DNA of 18,585 nt from CAZADH01 sp964483805 (lineage in GTDB: Bacteria > Muiribacteriota > Ozemobacteria > Ozemobacterales > Ozemobacteraceae). The stretch covers positions 1 through 18,585 of the forward strand of contig CAZADH010000101.1 of assembly GCA_964483805.1 (NCBI GenBank). Reading direction: 5' to 3'. Under the pieces are notes generated by a model, which did not search any database, was not told the DNA's origin, and saw only the letters and a list, made by a program, of their open reading frames with translations. Positions 7,116 to 14,452 of the stretch are shown here, piece after piece; position 1 is the first letter of the stretch, and every line of letters begins with the position of its first letter. The position numbers and the translations under genes are program-made.

Positions 7116-7865
7116 ATGGGTGCGACGAACGGTCCGGGAACCCGCTATCAACGCCAACTCCGCCTGCCGGGGTGGGGCGAGGCCGGTCAGCGGCGACTGG
7201 CTGCAGCACATGTCGTCGTGGTCGGTGCGGGCGGGCTTGGCGGGCCGGTGGCGATCTACCTGGCCGCGGCGGGGGTCGGCCGCCTGACGATCATCGACGG
7301 CGATCGCATCGAATGGTCCAATCTGAATCGGCAGATCCTGCACCCCGAAGCCCGCGTGGGCGAGGTGAAAGCGGTTTCGGCCGGCCAGACCCTGCGAGGA
7401 CTCAACAGTGCGGTGTCGGTCATCGTTACGCGGGAGCGGTTGGCCGACGACAACTGCGGGCGGTTGCTGGGCGTACCCGACCTGATTGTCGACGGCGTCG
7501 ACAACTATGCGACCCGCTATCTGCTCAACCGTTATTGCCTCGACAAGGGTGTGCCCTGGGTGCATGCGGCAATTCACGGGTGGTCGGGGCAACTCAGCCT
7601 GATCCATGCACCGCTTACACCATGTTTACGATGTATTGTTCCCGTTGAACCTCCGGTCGAGGAGCAGGGCCCGGTGGTCGGGGCCACGCCCGGCGTGATC
7701 GGGGCGATGGCCGCGATGGAGGCGCTCAAGCACTTGACCGGCATTGGCACCACGCTCGCCGGCCGTCTGCTCGTCTTCGACGGCGAGACGATGAATACCC
7801 TGATTACGAGCACGCGGCGCTGTGCCAACTGCCCCGACTGCGGCGACACCGACGTCGGCAACTGA
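7116..7865 (+). CDS. E1-like adenylyltransferase, ThiF/MoeB/HesA family
   Basis: A 249-residue protein of single-domain ThiF/MoeB size. It has the Rossmann nucleotide site VVGAGGLGG (35-43), acidic DGD (61-63), SNLNRQ (68-73), K85 and DGVDNYATR (126-134). Two zinc half-sites are present: CLRC (170-173) and CANC (236-239), with an extra Cys at 242. Such proteins adenylate the C-terminal glycine of a ubiquitin-like sulfur carrier (ThiS, MoaD, TtuB) so sulfur can be loaded. Between the zinc pairs, canonical members carry a Cys-containing stretch before PGVIG. Here the sequence runs EPPVEEQGPVVGATPGVIGA (178-197) with no Cys and seems shortened. Its stop lies 19 bases before the PP-loop ATPase gene, so the two are probably cotranscribed and share a sulfur-transfer job. 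No carrier protein is visible in the window. The mRNA is predicted to be leaderless. Confidence 0.92.
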   Translation: MGATNGPGTRYQRQLRLPGWGEAGQRRLAAAHVVVVGAGGLGGPVAIYLAAAGVGRLTIIDGDRIEWSNLNRQILHPEARVGEVKAVSAGQTLRGLNSAVSVIVTRERLADDNCGRLLGVPDLIVDGVDNYATRYLLNRYCLDKGVPWVHAAIHGWSGQLSLIHAPLTPCLRCIVPVEPPVEEQGPVVGATPGVIGAMAAMEALKHLTGIGTTLAGRLLVFDGETMNTLITSTRRCANCPDCGDTDVGN

Positions 7866-7884
7866 AGCCAAGGAACGCAACCCC

Positions 7885-8955
7885 ATGACCGACTGGACCC
7901 GCAAGTGCCTTGCCATGGTCTCCGGTGGACTCGACAGCATTCTCGCAGTGCGACTGATGCTCGACCAGGGCATCGAAGTGGTGGCGGTCAACTTCGTGAC
8001 CTCTTTCTGTGCGGCAGCCGGTACGCCCGACGCGGCCGGCGACACCACGGTCGGGCGCATCGCGCGCGAGTTGGGGATCGAACACCGCATCGTCGACTGT
8101 TCTTTGCGATTTCTCGAGGTGTTGCGCAAGCCGCGTCACGGCTACGGCAGCAACCTGAATCCGTGCATCGACTGCAAAATCTTCTTCTTGTCGCTGGCCC
8201 GTGAGATGATGCCGGCATTGGGGGCATCATTCATCGTTACCGGCGAGGTTTTGGGGCAGCGACCGATGTCGCAACATCGGGGTGCGCTGAACACGATCGA
8301 GCGCGAGTCGGGGTTGACGGGCCGTTTGCTGCGTCCGCTGTGTGCCGCTCATCTCGAGCCGACACCAATGGAACTCGCTGGCGTCGTCGATCGGGCGCGC
8401 TTGTGCAATATCCACGGCCGGGGACGGCAGCCACAACTCGAGATGGCGGCCGCTTATGAAATGAAGAAGATTCCGGCGCCGGCCGGTGGGTGTCTCTTGA
8501 CCGATCCGCTGTTTGCCGATCGCCTCGCCGACCGTTTGTTGACCGATCGTGCCGAGTTGACGCTCGCCGACATCGAGATCTTGAAGTATGGCCGGCAGTT
8601 TCGCCTCGGTCCCGATCGACGCCTGGTCGTCGGTCGCGATGCGGCGAATTGCGAGGCGCTCGAGAAGATCGAAGGGCGGGTGTACGCACGCCTCGAATTG
8701 CGCGATGTTCCCGGGCCTCTGGGGGTATTGTGGGGCGGCCCGTTCGACACCGACGATGAACACTGGGCGGCTCGCATTGTTGGGCGCTATTCGACGCAAC
8801 GTGGCGCGGCATCGGTGATTGTGGTGTGTCGCCGCGCTGACGGTACGGTGCGTGAGATCGAGGCCGCACCGGCCTCAGCCGAAGAGACCGACCGTTGGCT
8901 GCTGAAGGTCGACCCCATCAAGAAAAAGCAGCTTCGGGTCGATAACAGAAACTGA
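7885..8955 (+). CDS. PP-loop ATP pyrophosphatase, ThiI/MnmA-like putative tRNA thiolation enzyme
   Basis: A 356-residue protein from ATG 7885, with AAGGA about 11 bases upstream. The adenylating P-loop is SGGLDS (13-18). NPCIDC (92-97) resembles the catalytic-Cys region of MnmA-type 2-thiouridylases, and VTGEVLGQRPMSQ (118-130) resembles the ThiI motif. GGCLLTDPLFADRL (201-214) is a segment I associate with a family often labelled tRNA thiolation or methyltransferase-like. There is no THUMP domain, so it is not a standard ThiI. The C-terminal 110 residues match nothing I recognise. The expected chemistry is ATP activation of a tRNA base or other carbonyl and replacement by sulfur, using the C94/C97 pair. 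It follows the E1-like gene by 19 bases, which supports sulfur transfer. The exact substrate is unknown. Confidence 0.85.
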   Translation: MTDWTRKCLAMVSGGLDSILAVRLMLDQGIEVVAVNFVTSFCAAAGTPDAAGDTTVGRIARELGIEHRIVDCSLRFLEVLRKPRHGYGSNLNPCIDCKIFFLSLAREMMPALGASFIVTGEVLGQRPMSQHRGALNTIERESGLTGRLLRPLCAAHLEPTPMELAGVVDRARLCNIHGRGRQPQLEMAAAYEMKKIPAPAGGCLLTDPLFADRLADRLLTDRAELTLADIEILKYGRQFRLGPDRRLVVGRDAANCEALEKIEGRVYARLELRDVPGPLGVLWGGPFDTDDEHWAARIVGRYSTQRGAASVIVVCRRADGTVREIEAAPASAEETDRWLLKVDPIKKKQLRVDNRN

Positions 8956-9001
8956 GCGCAATCATGCGTTCAGTTCATCGAGTGGAGGTTGGAGCGGGGT
9001 C

Positions 9002-9076
9002 ATGTTTACGTCGCAATTGCTGTTCGCGACAGCACTCACGCTGCTTCTGAGCTACACGATCACCGTCGATCTGTAG
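9002..9076 (+). CDS. Possible 24-residue single-span membrane peptide
   Basis: ATG 9002 to TAG 9076 encodes MFTSQLLFATALTLLLSY followed by TITVDL. Residues 5-22 are almost entirely hydrophobic, enough for one membrane span. GGAG (8991-8994) sits 7 bases before the ATG, with a further GGAGGT just upstream. It lies 46 bases after the PP-loop gene on the same strand and may be cotranscribed. The ORF is short enough to arise by chance, so its reality rests on the ribosome site and hydrophobicity alone. No function is assigned. Confidence 0.3.
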   Translation: MFTSQLLFATALTLLLSYTITVDL

Positions 9077-9165
9077 ATCTGCTTAGGGGGAGAAGGCTGG
9101 CCCAGCGGTGGGTCACCATGCGGGGGTGTTTGGCCCGCATCGGTCGCTGCCGGTTGGCGAGAACC

Positions 9166-10602
9166 TCAGTGGTTGCGGCGCCCGGCAGCCCTGCGGTTGC
9201 CGCCCGTTTGGCCCCGGGTCGGGGATCCGGCTGCGGCCGGGGGCACACCCACGACCTGCGCGCCCGGGTAATAGAACCCGAGGATCTGCTGGCAGGTCGC
9301 CCGTTTGCGGCACATCCCGTCGGCCCCCATCAAGCACATGCCCATGCCGAGCCCCATGCCGCGGCCGTTGTAGAGCGTCGTGCGTTGTTGCTCGACCACG
9401 GAGTACCACAGGCTCTTGAAGGCGAGACGCCCAAAATGGTGGCGCAGATGTTTCAACAACTGCTCGCCGGTGAGCGTCGTCAGCTTGTTGCTGGCGACCA
9501 CGCGGGCTTCGGTGATGCGCCCCACGGAATCACGTTTGACCACCTGCAGCTCGGCGACTGTTCCTTGCACTCCACCCGCGAAGGTAACATCGAGAAAATC
9601 CTGGAAATCTTCTTTCTCACAATCAAACTGCCACTCAAACACCGGCGAATGAAAACAACTGACGTTGGCATTGTTGTCGGGCCACTTGTCGAGCATGCCA
9701 CGATGGACGGGATCTGCAATACCCAGTATTTCACTTGCGGTGCTGATGCGGCCGCCGCAGGTGTGCTGGAACCTGGGGAAGAACGGTTGGCCCTGCCAGG
9801 TGAGGGTCTGGTTGCCCACCTGGTCGATGAGCAAACCGACGATCTCACGCTCTGCTGCGGCACCGGGGTATTCGAGCAGCGGGTCGGTGTCCTCGAGATC
9901 GACGGTGGCGGTGGCCGCGCGGCGGCGCACATCGATGATGGCGGTGCGGGCGACGATGATGAACGCCTTGATCGCTTCGGGCTCGGACGAAGGCATGGTG
10001 GCGGAGACGTTGGCTTTGAGATAATCGCGCACAGTTACGATGTTGGTCAGTTCGAGCAGACCGACGCGCCGGAGCACGTGGAGTTCGCCACGGTAGATCG
10101 AGTTGCTGCGGTTGAGCATTTCGACCGAAAACAGTTCGCCGCCGCGCAACACCGCGCTGTCGAAGCCCTCCAGTTGCTCGCCGTCGTTAACAGAAACAAC
10201 GAAACCCTTCTGTGAACCCATGAAGCTGACGAACTCGCCCTGGGGGATGACCAGCGAGCGTTCTTGCGACAGCGGGGTTCCGGAGGCCGTGACTTCGCGA
10301 TTGAGAGACAGCGTCCAGTCGCCTTTGAACGAGATCAGACGGAACGTCTCCACGTCGCGGTCGCGGAAGACCCCGATGCGCACAACGCTGTTGTCGATGC
10401 TCGATGTCGACGGACCCGAGGTGACCACGGGAGCGACGGGGGCGGCGGGGCGCCGTGATCCTGGCCGGTTCTGCGCACTGGCGGACCCTGGCGAGGCCAG
10501 AAGCAGGACGCCGACGAACCCAGCGAGAAACAGAAGGCAGATAGGAGCACCGAGGCCACGGAGGGCTCGGCGGCGGTGAAGAACGGTCTCGCGGTGTTTC
10601 AT
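9166..10602 (-). CDS. SpoIID/LytB-domain protein, exported
   Basis: A 478-residue protein from ATG 10602. Residues 10-43 form a basic/hydrophobic signal peptide ending SASA|QN, so export is likely, and a Pro/Ala/Ser-rich linker follows. The SpoIID core covers about 155-450: YRGELHVLRRVGLLELTNIV (170-189), VRDYLKANVSATMPSSEPEA (191-210), IKAFIIVART (211-220), FQHTCGGRISTASEIL (278-293), SCFHSPVFEW (315-324), LTGEQLLKHL (377-386) and ILGFYYPGAQV (440-450). SpoIID-type enzymes are lytic transglycosylases on peptidoglycan. H280, C282 and C316 may bind zinc, as proposed for some members. The Glu normally in the EMP motif is Thr here (T202-M203-P204), and the late HGxGMSQxGA motif is the Met/Gly-rich GRGMGLGMGMCLMGADGM (413-430). 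Catalysis is therefore doubtful and a binding role is possible. It is the last gene of a three-gene operon, 25 bases after the HgdB-like stop. Confidence 0.85.
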   Translation of the reverse strand: MKHRETVLHRRRALRGLGAPICLLFLAGFVGVLLLASPGSASAQNRPGSRRPAAPVAPVVTSGPSTSSIDNSVVRIGVFRDRDVETFRLISFKGDWTLSLNREVTASGTPLSQERSLVIPQGEFVSFMGSQKGFVVSVNDGEQLEGFDSAVLRGGELFSVEMLNRSNSIYRGELHVLRRVGLLELTNIVTVRDYLKANVSATMPSSEPEAIKAFIIVARTAIIDVRRRAATATVDLEDTDPLLEYPGAAAEREIVGLLIDQVGNQTLTWQGQPFFPRFQHTCGGRISTASEILGIADPVHRGMLDKWPDNNANVSCFHSPVFEWQFDCEKEDFQDFLDVTFAGGVQGTVAELQVVKRDSVGRITEARVVASNKLTTLTGEQLLKHLRHHFGRLAFKSLWYSVVEQQRTTLYNGRGMGLGMGMCLMGADGMCRKRATCQQILGFYYPGAQVVGVPPAAAGSPTRGQTGGNRRAAGRRNH

Positions 10603-10627
10603 GGCCACGGGCAACTCTGAGGCAGAA

Positions 10628-11686
10628 TCATCGCACACCCTCTGCATGGACGCAACTGCGGCGTGCGTGGTCGGCCAGCATCTCGACGAAACTCTCGAGG
10701 CGCAGCCGGGTGCGAGCGTCGACGGGACCGGGGTTGTCGCCCTCGAGGGTCAGGATCGGCAGTTTGATCTCCTGGCGGATCACCAGATCGTGCAACTGGC
10801 GGTGGCAGAAAGTCTGGGTATAGTGGATCAGACCATGCAGGCCCCGCCGCTCCGCCTCGCGGCGGATGTCGGCGATGCGCGGCCATACACCGTATGGATA
10901 GGTGAAGGCGTGCCAGGTGTCGAGCAGCGTCTCGCCGGGTTCGGTCAGGGCGAACTGGCGGGGAATCTCGTGATACACGGCGTCGACGCCGATCTCGTCG
11001 AGGACGGCATGCAGGTCACCGAGAATCGGCGGCACCCCGAGAAGACCGACCCGTGGGCGGACCGGTCGCACCGGGGCGGCACGGGCGGTGGCGAGAAACG
11101 CGGCGACCTCGTCGCCAAAGCGGGCCAGGTCGCCGTCGAAATCAGAGGCAGACACGAGCCAGCGATGGTTGTCGGCGCCGCTGACCCGGCGCTCCTGCCA
11201 GGTCAGGCGGTCGATCTCGGCCAGATCGCGGCGCAAGCCCCGCAAGCGGTCGTGCGCTGCCTCGGCCTGGCTGCGGGTGACGCCGAAGGTGTCGCAAAAG
11301 CGATCGAGCTCACGGTCGAGCGCGGCCCGCTCGCGGGGATAAGGATACGCAAAGGTATGCACCCGATCGAGGCTCCCCTGCAGGGTTTCGAGCAGCGCCG
11401 TGGTGTTCGAGCAGTCACCGCCGGTGACGAAGACGACCTCGCGGATCGGCAGGGCGCGAATCAGGCCGAAGAGTCCGCGAATCCAGCCACAGCACGTGCG
11501 CGGCAATCCAGCGGCTTCGGCCTTGCGGACGTACTCCTCGGGGGCCGCCGCCGTGATGAAGATATTGTTGAGGTCGACGATGCGACGCCCGGCGGCCAAG
11601 GGAACCTCGATGGGAATACTCGTCGTAACGCCGATGGCATCGGGGGGCCAGTGCGGTTGCGATGCGATCGCAGGGGCAAGTGTCAT
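10628..11686 (-). CDS. HgdB-like 2-hydroxyacyl-CoA dehydratase family protein
   Basis: A 352-residue cytoplasmic protein resembling the D-component (HgdB/BcrC/FldC) of 2-hydroxyacyl-CoA dehydratases and benzoyl-CoA reductases. Indicators are IGVTTSIPIEVPLAAG (18-33), RTCCGWIRGLFG (63-74), TGGDCSNT (88-95), a mid-protein PRVGLLGVPP (211-220), the TFC at 292-294 and the C-terminal LEGDNPGP followed by TRLRLESFVEML (325-336). C66, C92 and C294 are candidate [4Fe-4S] ligands by comparison with the family. No second subunit and no ATP-dependent activator (HgdC) are nearby, so a classical dehydratase is unlikely; orphan members of this family have unknown roles. ATG 11686 overlaps the stop of the TPR gene (ATGA), so translation is probably coupled. 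Confidence 0.82.
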   Translation of the reverse strand: MTLAPAIASQPHWPPDAIGVTTSIPIEVPLAAGRRIVDLNNIFITAAAPEEYVRKAEAAGLPRTCCGWIRGLFGLIRALPIREVVFVTGGDCSNTTALLETLQGSLDRVHTFAYPYPRERAALDRELDRFCDTFGVTRSQAEAAHDRLRGLRRDLAEIDRLTWQERRVSGADNHRWLVSASDFDGDLARFGDEVAAFLATARAAPVRPVRPRVGLLGVPPILGDLHAVLDEIGVDAVYHEIPRQFALTEPGETLLDTWHAFTYPYGVWPRIADIRREAERRGLHGLIHYTQTFCHRQLHDLVIRQEIKLPILTLEGDNPGPVDARTRLRLESFVEMLADHARRSCVHAEGVR

Positions 11687-13173
11687 ACAATGTCAATATC
11701 AGCAGCGCGGCCGCCACCGGTGGCGACCCCGTTTCTGGCCCGAGCGGCAACGCGTTGTCCCCATTGGCGCAGGGGATGGAGGAGAATGCGAACGGCAAGG
11801 GCCGGCACGCCGAACGCCCGCAGCGTCTTCACCAGACGCGGGCTCCAGCGCACATAGCTCGTCACCAGGCGGCGACCGAGAAGTGACGGCAGGAGCACCT
11901 CGCGACGGATGGACCGGAATGCCCGCAACGCCTCATGATCGCCGCGGTAGGCGAAGCCGGCGAGGAAACAGATGCCCTGGTCTTCGGATTTTTCCCAGGT
12001 GGAGACGAACCCGGGGTCGATGCGATACAACTCGACGCGAGTCCGGCGGGCCTTTTCCTCGAGGCCGAGGAACTGGTAGGCCGTGTAGAGCTGGTCGAGC
12101 AGCAGGATGTCGTCGGGGTTGAGCTTGAGGGCGTGCTCGTAACACTGGATGGCGTTTTCGAAGTAGCGCTGTCCAAGCATCGGGCCAAGCTCGATGCCTT
12201 TGCGCAGAAACTCGGTGCCGCCTTCGGTCAACGCTGAGAACTTGTTCTCGGCCAGGTTCGATTTGAAGGCGATGACGTCTTCATCGGTTGGATACAGGCG
12301 CAGCGCACGGTCGAGGATCTTCTCGGTCTGGTGGAACTGCCGCAGTTCGAGATTGCATCGGGCGGCCAACAGCAGACCCCGGCGATTCTCACCGTCGACA
12401 GTGAGCAGTTTTTCGAGAATGGTGAGCGCATCCTGATGGTTGTCGGCGAGAAACAACCGATTGGCCTCATCGAGGTTCGCTTCGATCTCGCGCTCTTTTG
12501 CCGCGGCGGCGGCCATTTCGGCCGTCGGTGGCATGCGGCCATTGGCCGGGCTGCCGCCGTTGCCGGCAGCCGTCGCGGCCGCGTCGTTGGCGAGCGCATT
12601 CTTGTGGCGCAGTTCGACGACCCGCTGCTGGTACTTCTCGGCGAGTTCCGTCTGACCGAGGTCTTGATAACAGTGCCGCAAACCACCGAGCGCCTCGACA
12701 CCGTCGGGGAGCAGTTCGTGTGCTTCGGAGAACACCTCGAGGGCCTTCTGGACAATCTCGCGAACCGACTTTTGGTTCTCTTCAATCAATTTTTGTTTGT
12801 TGACTTTGCCGACGCCGCCGGTGACATCGAGGATCTCGCGCGTCTTGGCCAGGGCCGACTCCCAGATGGTGTTGCCCTTGACCACCAGCAGATCGTACAG
12901 CAGTTTGCGCGCCAGTTTCTCGGCTTCGATGAGTTCAGGGTCATCGGGGAACCACGGGATGACCTTGCGCAGAAAATCGAATGCCTCGACAAACGCTTCC
13001 TGGCGCTTGTATTCGAGAAACATGCGCAACACCGTGTCTTTGCCGGGTGGGTTGCTGTCGCTGTAGTTCTCGTAGAATAGATGGTTGGCGTCGACGAAGC
13101 ACCTGTTCTTGATGAAGAACAGGATCTTCTCGTCGTTGGCCTGTGTGTCTTGCGTGATTTCGTCGGGTGCCAT
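11683..13173 (-). CDS. TPR-repeat protein with CFI-box-like C-terminal region
   Basis: A 496-residue protein from ATG 13173; the frame is open further upstream, but that stretch is Arg/Thr/Pro-rich and antisense to rsgA. It has no signal peptide. Helical repeats of TPR type are visible at 140-190 (ALEVFSEAHELLPDGVEALG), 230-300 (ANRLFLADNHQDALTILEKL, then ARCNLELRQFHQTEKILDRA) and 337-390 (YFENAIQCYEHALKLNPDDI). A low-complexity Ala/Gly linker lies at 194-225. The C-terminus CFLAGFAYRGDHEALRAFR (402-420), then LLPSLLGRRLVTSYVRWSP (427-445) and a hydrophobic helix, resembles the CFI-box-CTERM domain found at the ends of varied proteins. TPR domains mediate protein contacts; the partner is unknown. 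It is first in an operon with the HgdB-like and SpoIID-domain genes, driven by a good promoter with about 60 bases of leader. Confidence 0.85.
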   Translation of the reverse strand: MAPDEITQDTQANDEKILFFIKNRCFVDANHLFYENYSDSNPPGKDTVLRMFLEYKRQEAFVEAFDFLRKVIPWFPDDPELIEAEKLARKLLYDLLVVKGNTIWESALAKTREILDVTGGVGKVNKQKLIEENQKSVREIVQKALEVFSEAHELLPDGVEALGGLRHCYQDLGQTELAEKYQQRVVELRHKNALANDAAATAAGNGGSPANGRMPPTAEMAAAAAKEREIEANLDEANRLFLADNHQDALTILEKLLTVDGENRRGLLLAARCNLELRQFHQTEKILDRALRLYPTDEDVIAFKSNLAENKFSALTEGGTEFLRKGIELGPMLGQRYFENAIQCYEHALKLNPDDILLLDQLYTAYQFLGLEEKARRTRVELYRIDPGFVSTWEKSEDQGICFLAGFAYRGDHEALRAFRSIRREVLLPSLLGRRLVTSYVRWSPRLVKTLRAFGVPALAVRILLHPLRQWGQRVAARARNGVATGGGRAADIDIV

Positions 13174-13238
13174 CGGTCTTCGGTTGCGGCCGCGGCGCAC
13201 CACCGGTCGGGTGATGGCGGGCGCGAAAAACTGCCCTG

Positions 13239-13267
13239 ATTCTAGCCGATGCCGCATGTATTGACAA
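13239..13267 (-). promoter_or_regulatory. Sigma70-type promoter of the TPR-HgdB-SpoIID operon
   Basis: Minus strand: TTGTCA (13267-13262), 17-base spacer, TAGAAT (13244-13239), each one mismatch from consensus. The predicted start is near 13232, giving a leader of about 60 bases before ATG 13173. Confidence 0.65.
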
Positions 13268-13357
13268 GGCACGCATTGGCGCGGGCGAACAGGGCGTCTG
13301 GGGGCAATTCTGCGCGTGTGGGTGGGCGTGCCGGGCGTGAGTCGTTGGAAACAGGCT

Positions 13358-13387
13358 TTGACACGGCAGAACGGCGACCAATATAAT
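13358..13387 (+). promoter_or_regulatory. Consensus sigma70 promoter, leaderless start of rsgA
   Basis: Perfect TTGACA (13358-13363), 18-base spacer, perfect TATAAT (13382-13387). ATG 13394 follows the -10 box by 6 bases, so the mRNA should begin at or within a base of the start codon. No ribosome site is seen. Confidence 0.8.
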
Positions 13388-13393
13388 GGGCCG

Positions 13394-14353
13394 ATGCCGA
13401 GTATTTCTTTGCAGCAGGGGATGGCGGTCGTCGCCACGGTTCTCGCCGGTGGCGTCGAGATTTTGACCTGGGACCACCGTCGCGTGGTCGCCAAGGTTGC
13501 CGGGGCGACCCGGCACCGCCAACAGCGGGTGCGTCTGCTTGTCGTGGGCGACGTGGTGCATGTCGACGAGAAGGGCGACGACATGGTGATCGTCGAGCGT
13601 CTCGAACGGCGGCGGGAACTGCGGCGCGTCGATGAACGGGGCAACGCCCGGGTGTTGGCGGCGAATCTCGATCTGGTGGCGATCACGGTGTCGTGTGTGC
13701 GACCCGTTCTCAAACCGGGCCTGATCGATCGTTATCTGTTGTCGGCGCGGGCGGGTGGCGTCGAACCGGTACTGTTGGTCAACAAGTTCGATCTTGCCGC
13801 CGAAGAACCCGATCTGGAAGCACGCCTGGCGCCGTACGTACAGATCGGCGTGCCGGTGTTTCGGGTGAGTGCGGCCAACGGTGAGGGCTTTGCGGCATTG
13901 GCGGAACGTCTGGGTGGGCAGGTGGTGTTTGTGACGGGGCAGTCGGGTGTCGGCAAAACCAGCATCATCGCGAGATTGACCGGGCGCGACGATTTGCGCG
14001 TGGGCCAGTTGATCGATGAGACGCAGAAGGGGCGGCACACCACGACCCAATCGGCGATCTATCCCCTGGCCGACGGGGGTGTCTGGATCGACAGTCCCGG
14101 CATCCGGGCGTTTGCGTTGCCGCCTCTGTCGATCGATGAGATCCAGGCGGGGTTTCCCGAGATCGACGCCGAGCGTGACCACTGCCGCTTTCGCGGCTGC
14201 CAGCACGTCGTCGAACCCGATTGCGCGGTGGTGGCGGCCGTGGCCGCCGGGCGCATTGCGGCAGCCCGGCACGAGAGTTACCGGCGCCTGGTCGAAGAGT
14301 TGAAGTTGCCGGCTTGGCAGCGCGCGAAGCTGGCGGCAGCCGGCGACGGCTGA
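13394..14353 (+). CDS. rsgA: Ribosome small-subunit-dependent GTPase A
   Basis: A 319-residue circularly permuted GTPase that acts in late maturation of the 30S subunit. Order: N-terminal OB-fold (about 10-80), then the permuted G domain with NKFD (G4, 130-133), SA (159-160), GQSGVGKTS (G1, 182-189), GRHTTT (G2, 213-218) and DSPG (G3, 233-236). The zinc site is C264-x4-C269-x-H271-x5-C277. Length and all motifs are normal. The frame stays open upstream, but ATG 13394 gives the expected N-terminus and lies at the predicted transcription start of a consensus promoter, so the message is likely leaderless. It is divergent from the TPR operon and followed by manC after 171 bases with a separate promoter-like region. 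Confidence 0.96.
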   Translation: MPSISLQQGMAVVATVLAGGVEILTWDHRRVVAKVAGATRHRQQRVRLLVVGDVVHVDEKGDDMVIVERLERRRELRRVDERGNARVLAANLDLVAITVSCVRPVLKPGLIDRYLLSARAGGVEPVLLVNKFDLAAEEPDLEARLAPYVQIGVPVFRVSAANGEGFAALAERLGGQVVFVTGQSGVGKTSIIARLTGRDDLRVGQLIDETQKGRHTTTQSAIYPLADGGVWIDSPGIRAFALPPLSIDEIQAGFPEIDAERDHCRFRGCQHVVEPDCAVVAAVAAGRIAAARHESYRRLVEELKLPAWQRAKLAAAGDG

Positions 14354-14419
14354 CGGATTGCTTGCCCATCGGGCGCGCGCGAGGCGTTCAGAAAAGCCCC
14401 AGGCCCCGCAAGGCAGGAG

Positions 14420-14447
14420 TTGCGTTCGCGACGATTCGGGGTATCCT
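14420..14447 (+). promoter_or_regulatory. Candidate distal promoter of manC-gmd
   Basis: TTGCGT (14420-14425), 16-base spacer, TATCCT (14442-14447). If used, the leader of about 70 bases would contain the hairpin at 14453-14492 and the AAGAGGTG ribosome site. Confidence 0.4.
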
Positions 14448-14452
14448 GTGGT

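Noticed and set aside
9066..9080. GATCTGTAGATC inverted repeat as terminator
   Set aside because: Only about 4-5 bp of stem with no T-run; too weak to call between the converging genes.
8989..10215. 408-codon plus-strand open frame
   Set aside because: Antisense to the SpoIID-domain gene and without recognisable domains. Its first part would also overlap the 24-residue peptide in another frame.
10601..11857. 418-codon plus-strand open frame
   Set aside because: Antisense to the HgdB-like gene, whose cysteine motifs and ATGA coupling are convincing.
13174..13713. N-terminal extension of the TPR protein by 180 codons
   Set aside because: The extension is Arg/Thr/Pro-rich without domains, overlaps rsgA antisense, and would begin upstream of the TTGTCA/TAGAAT promoter.
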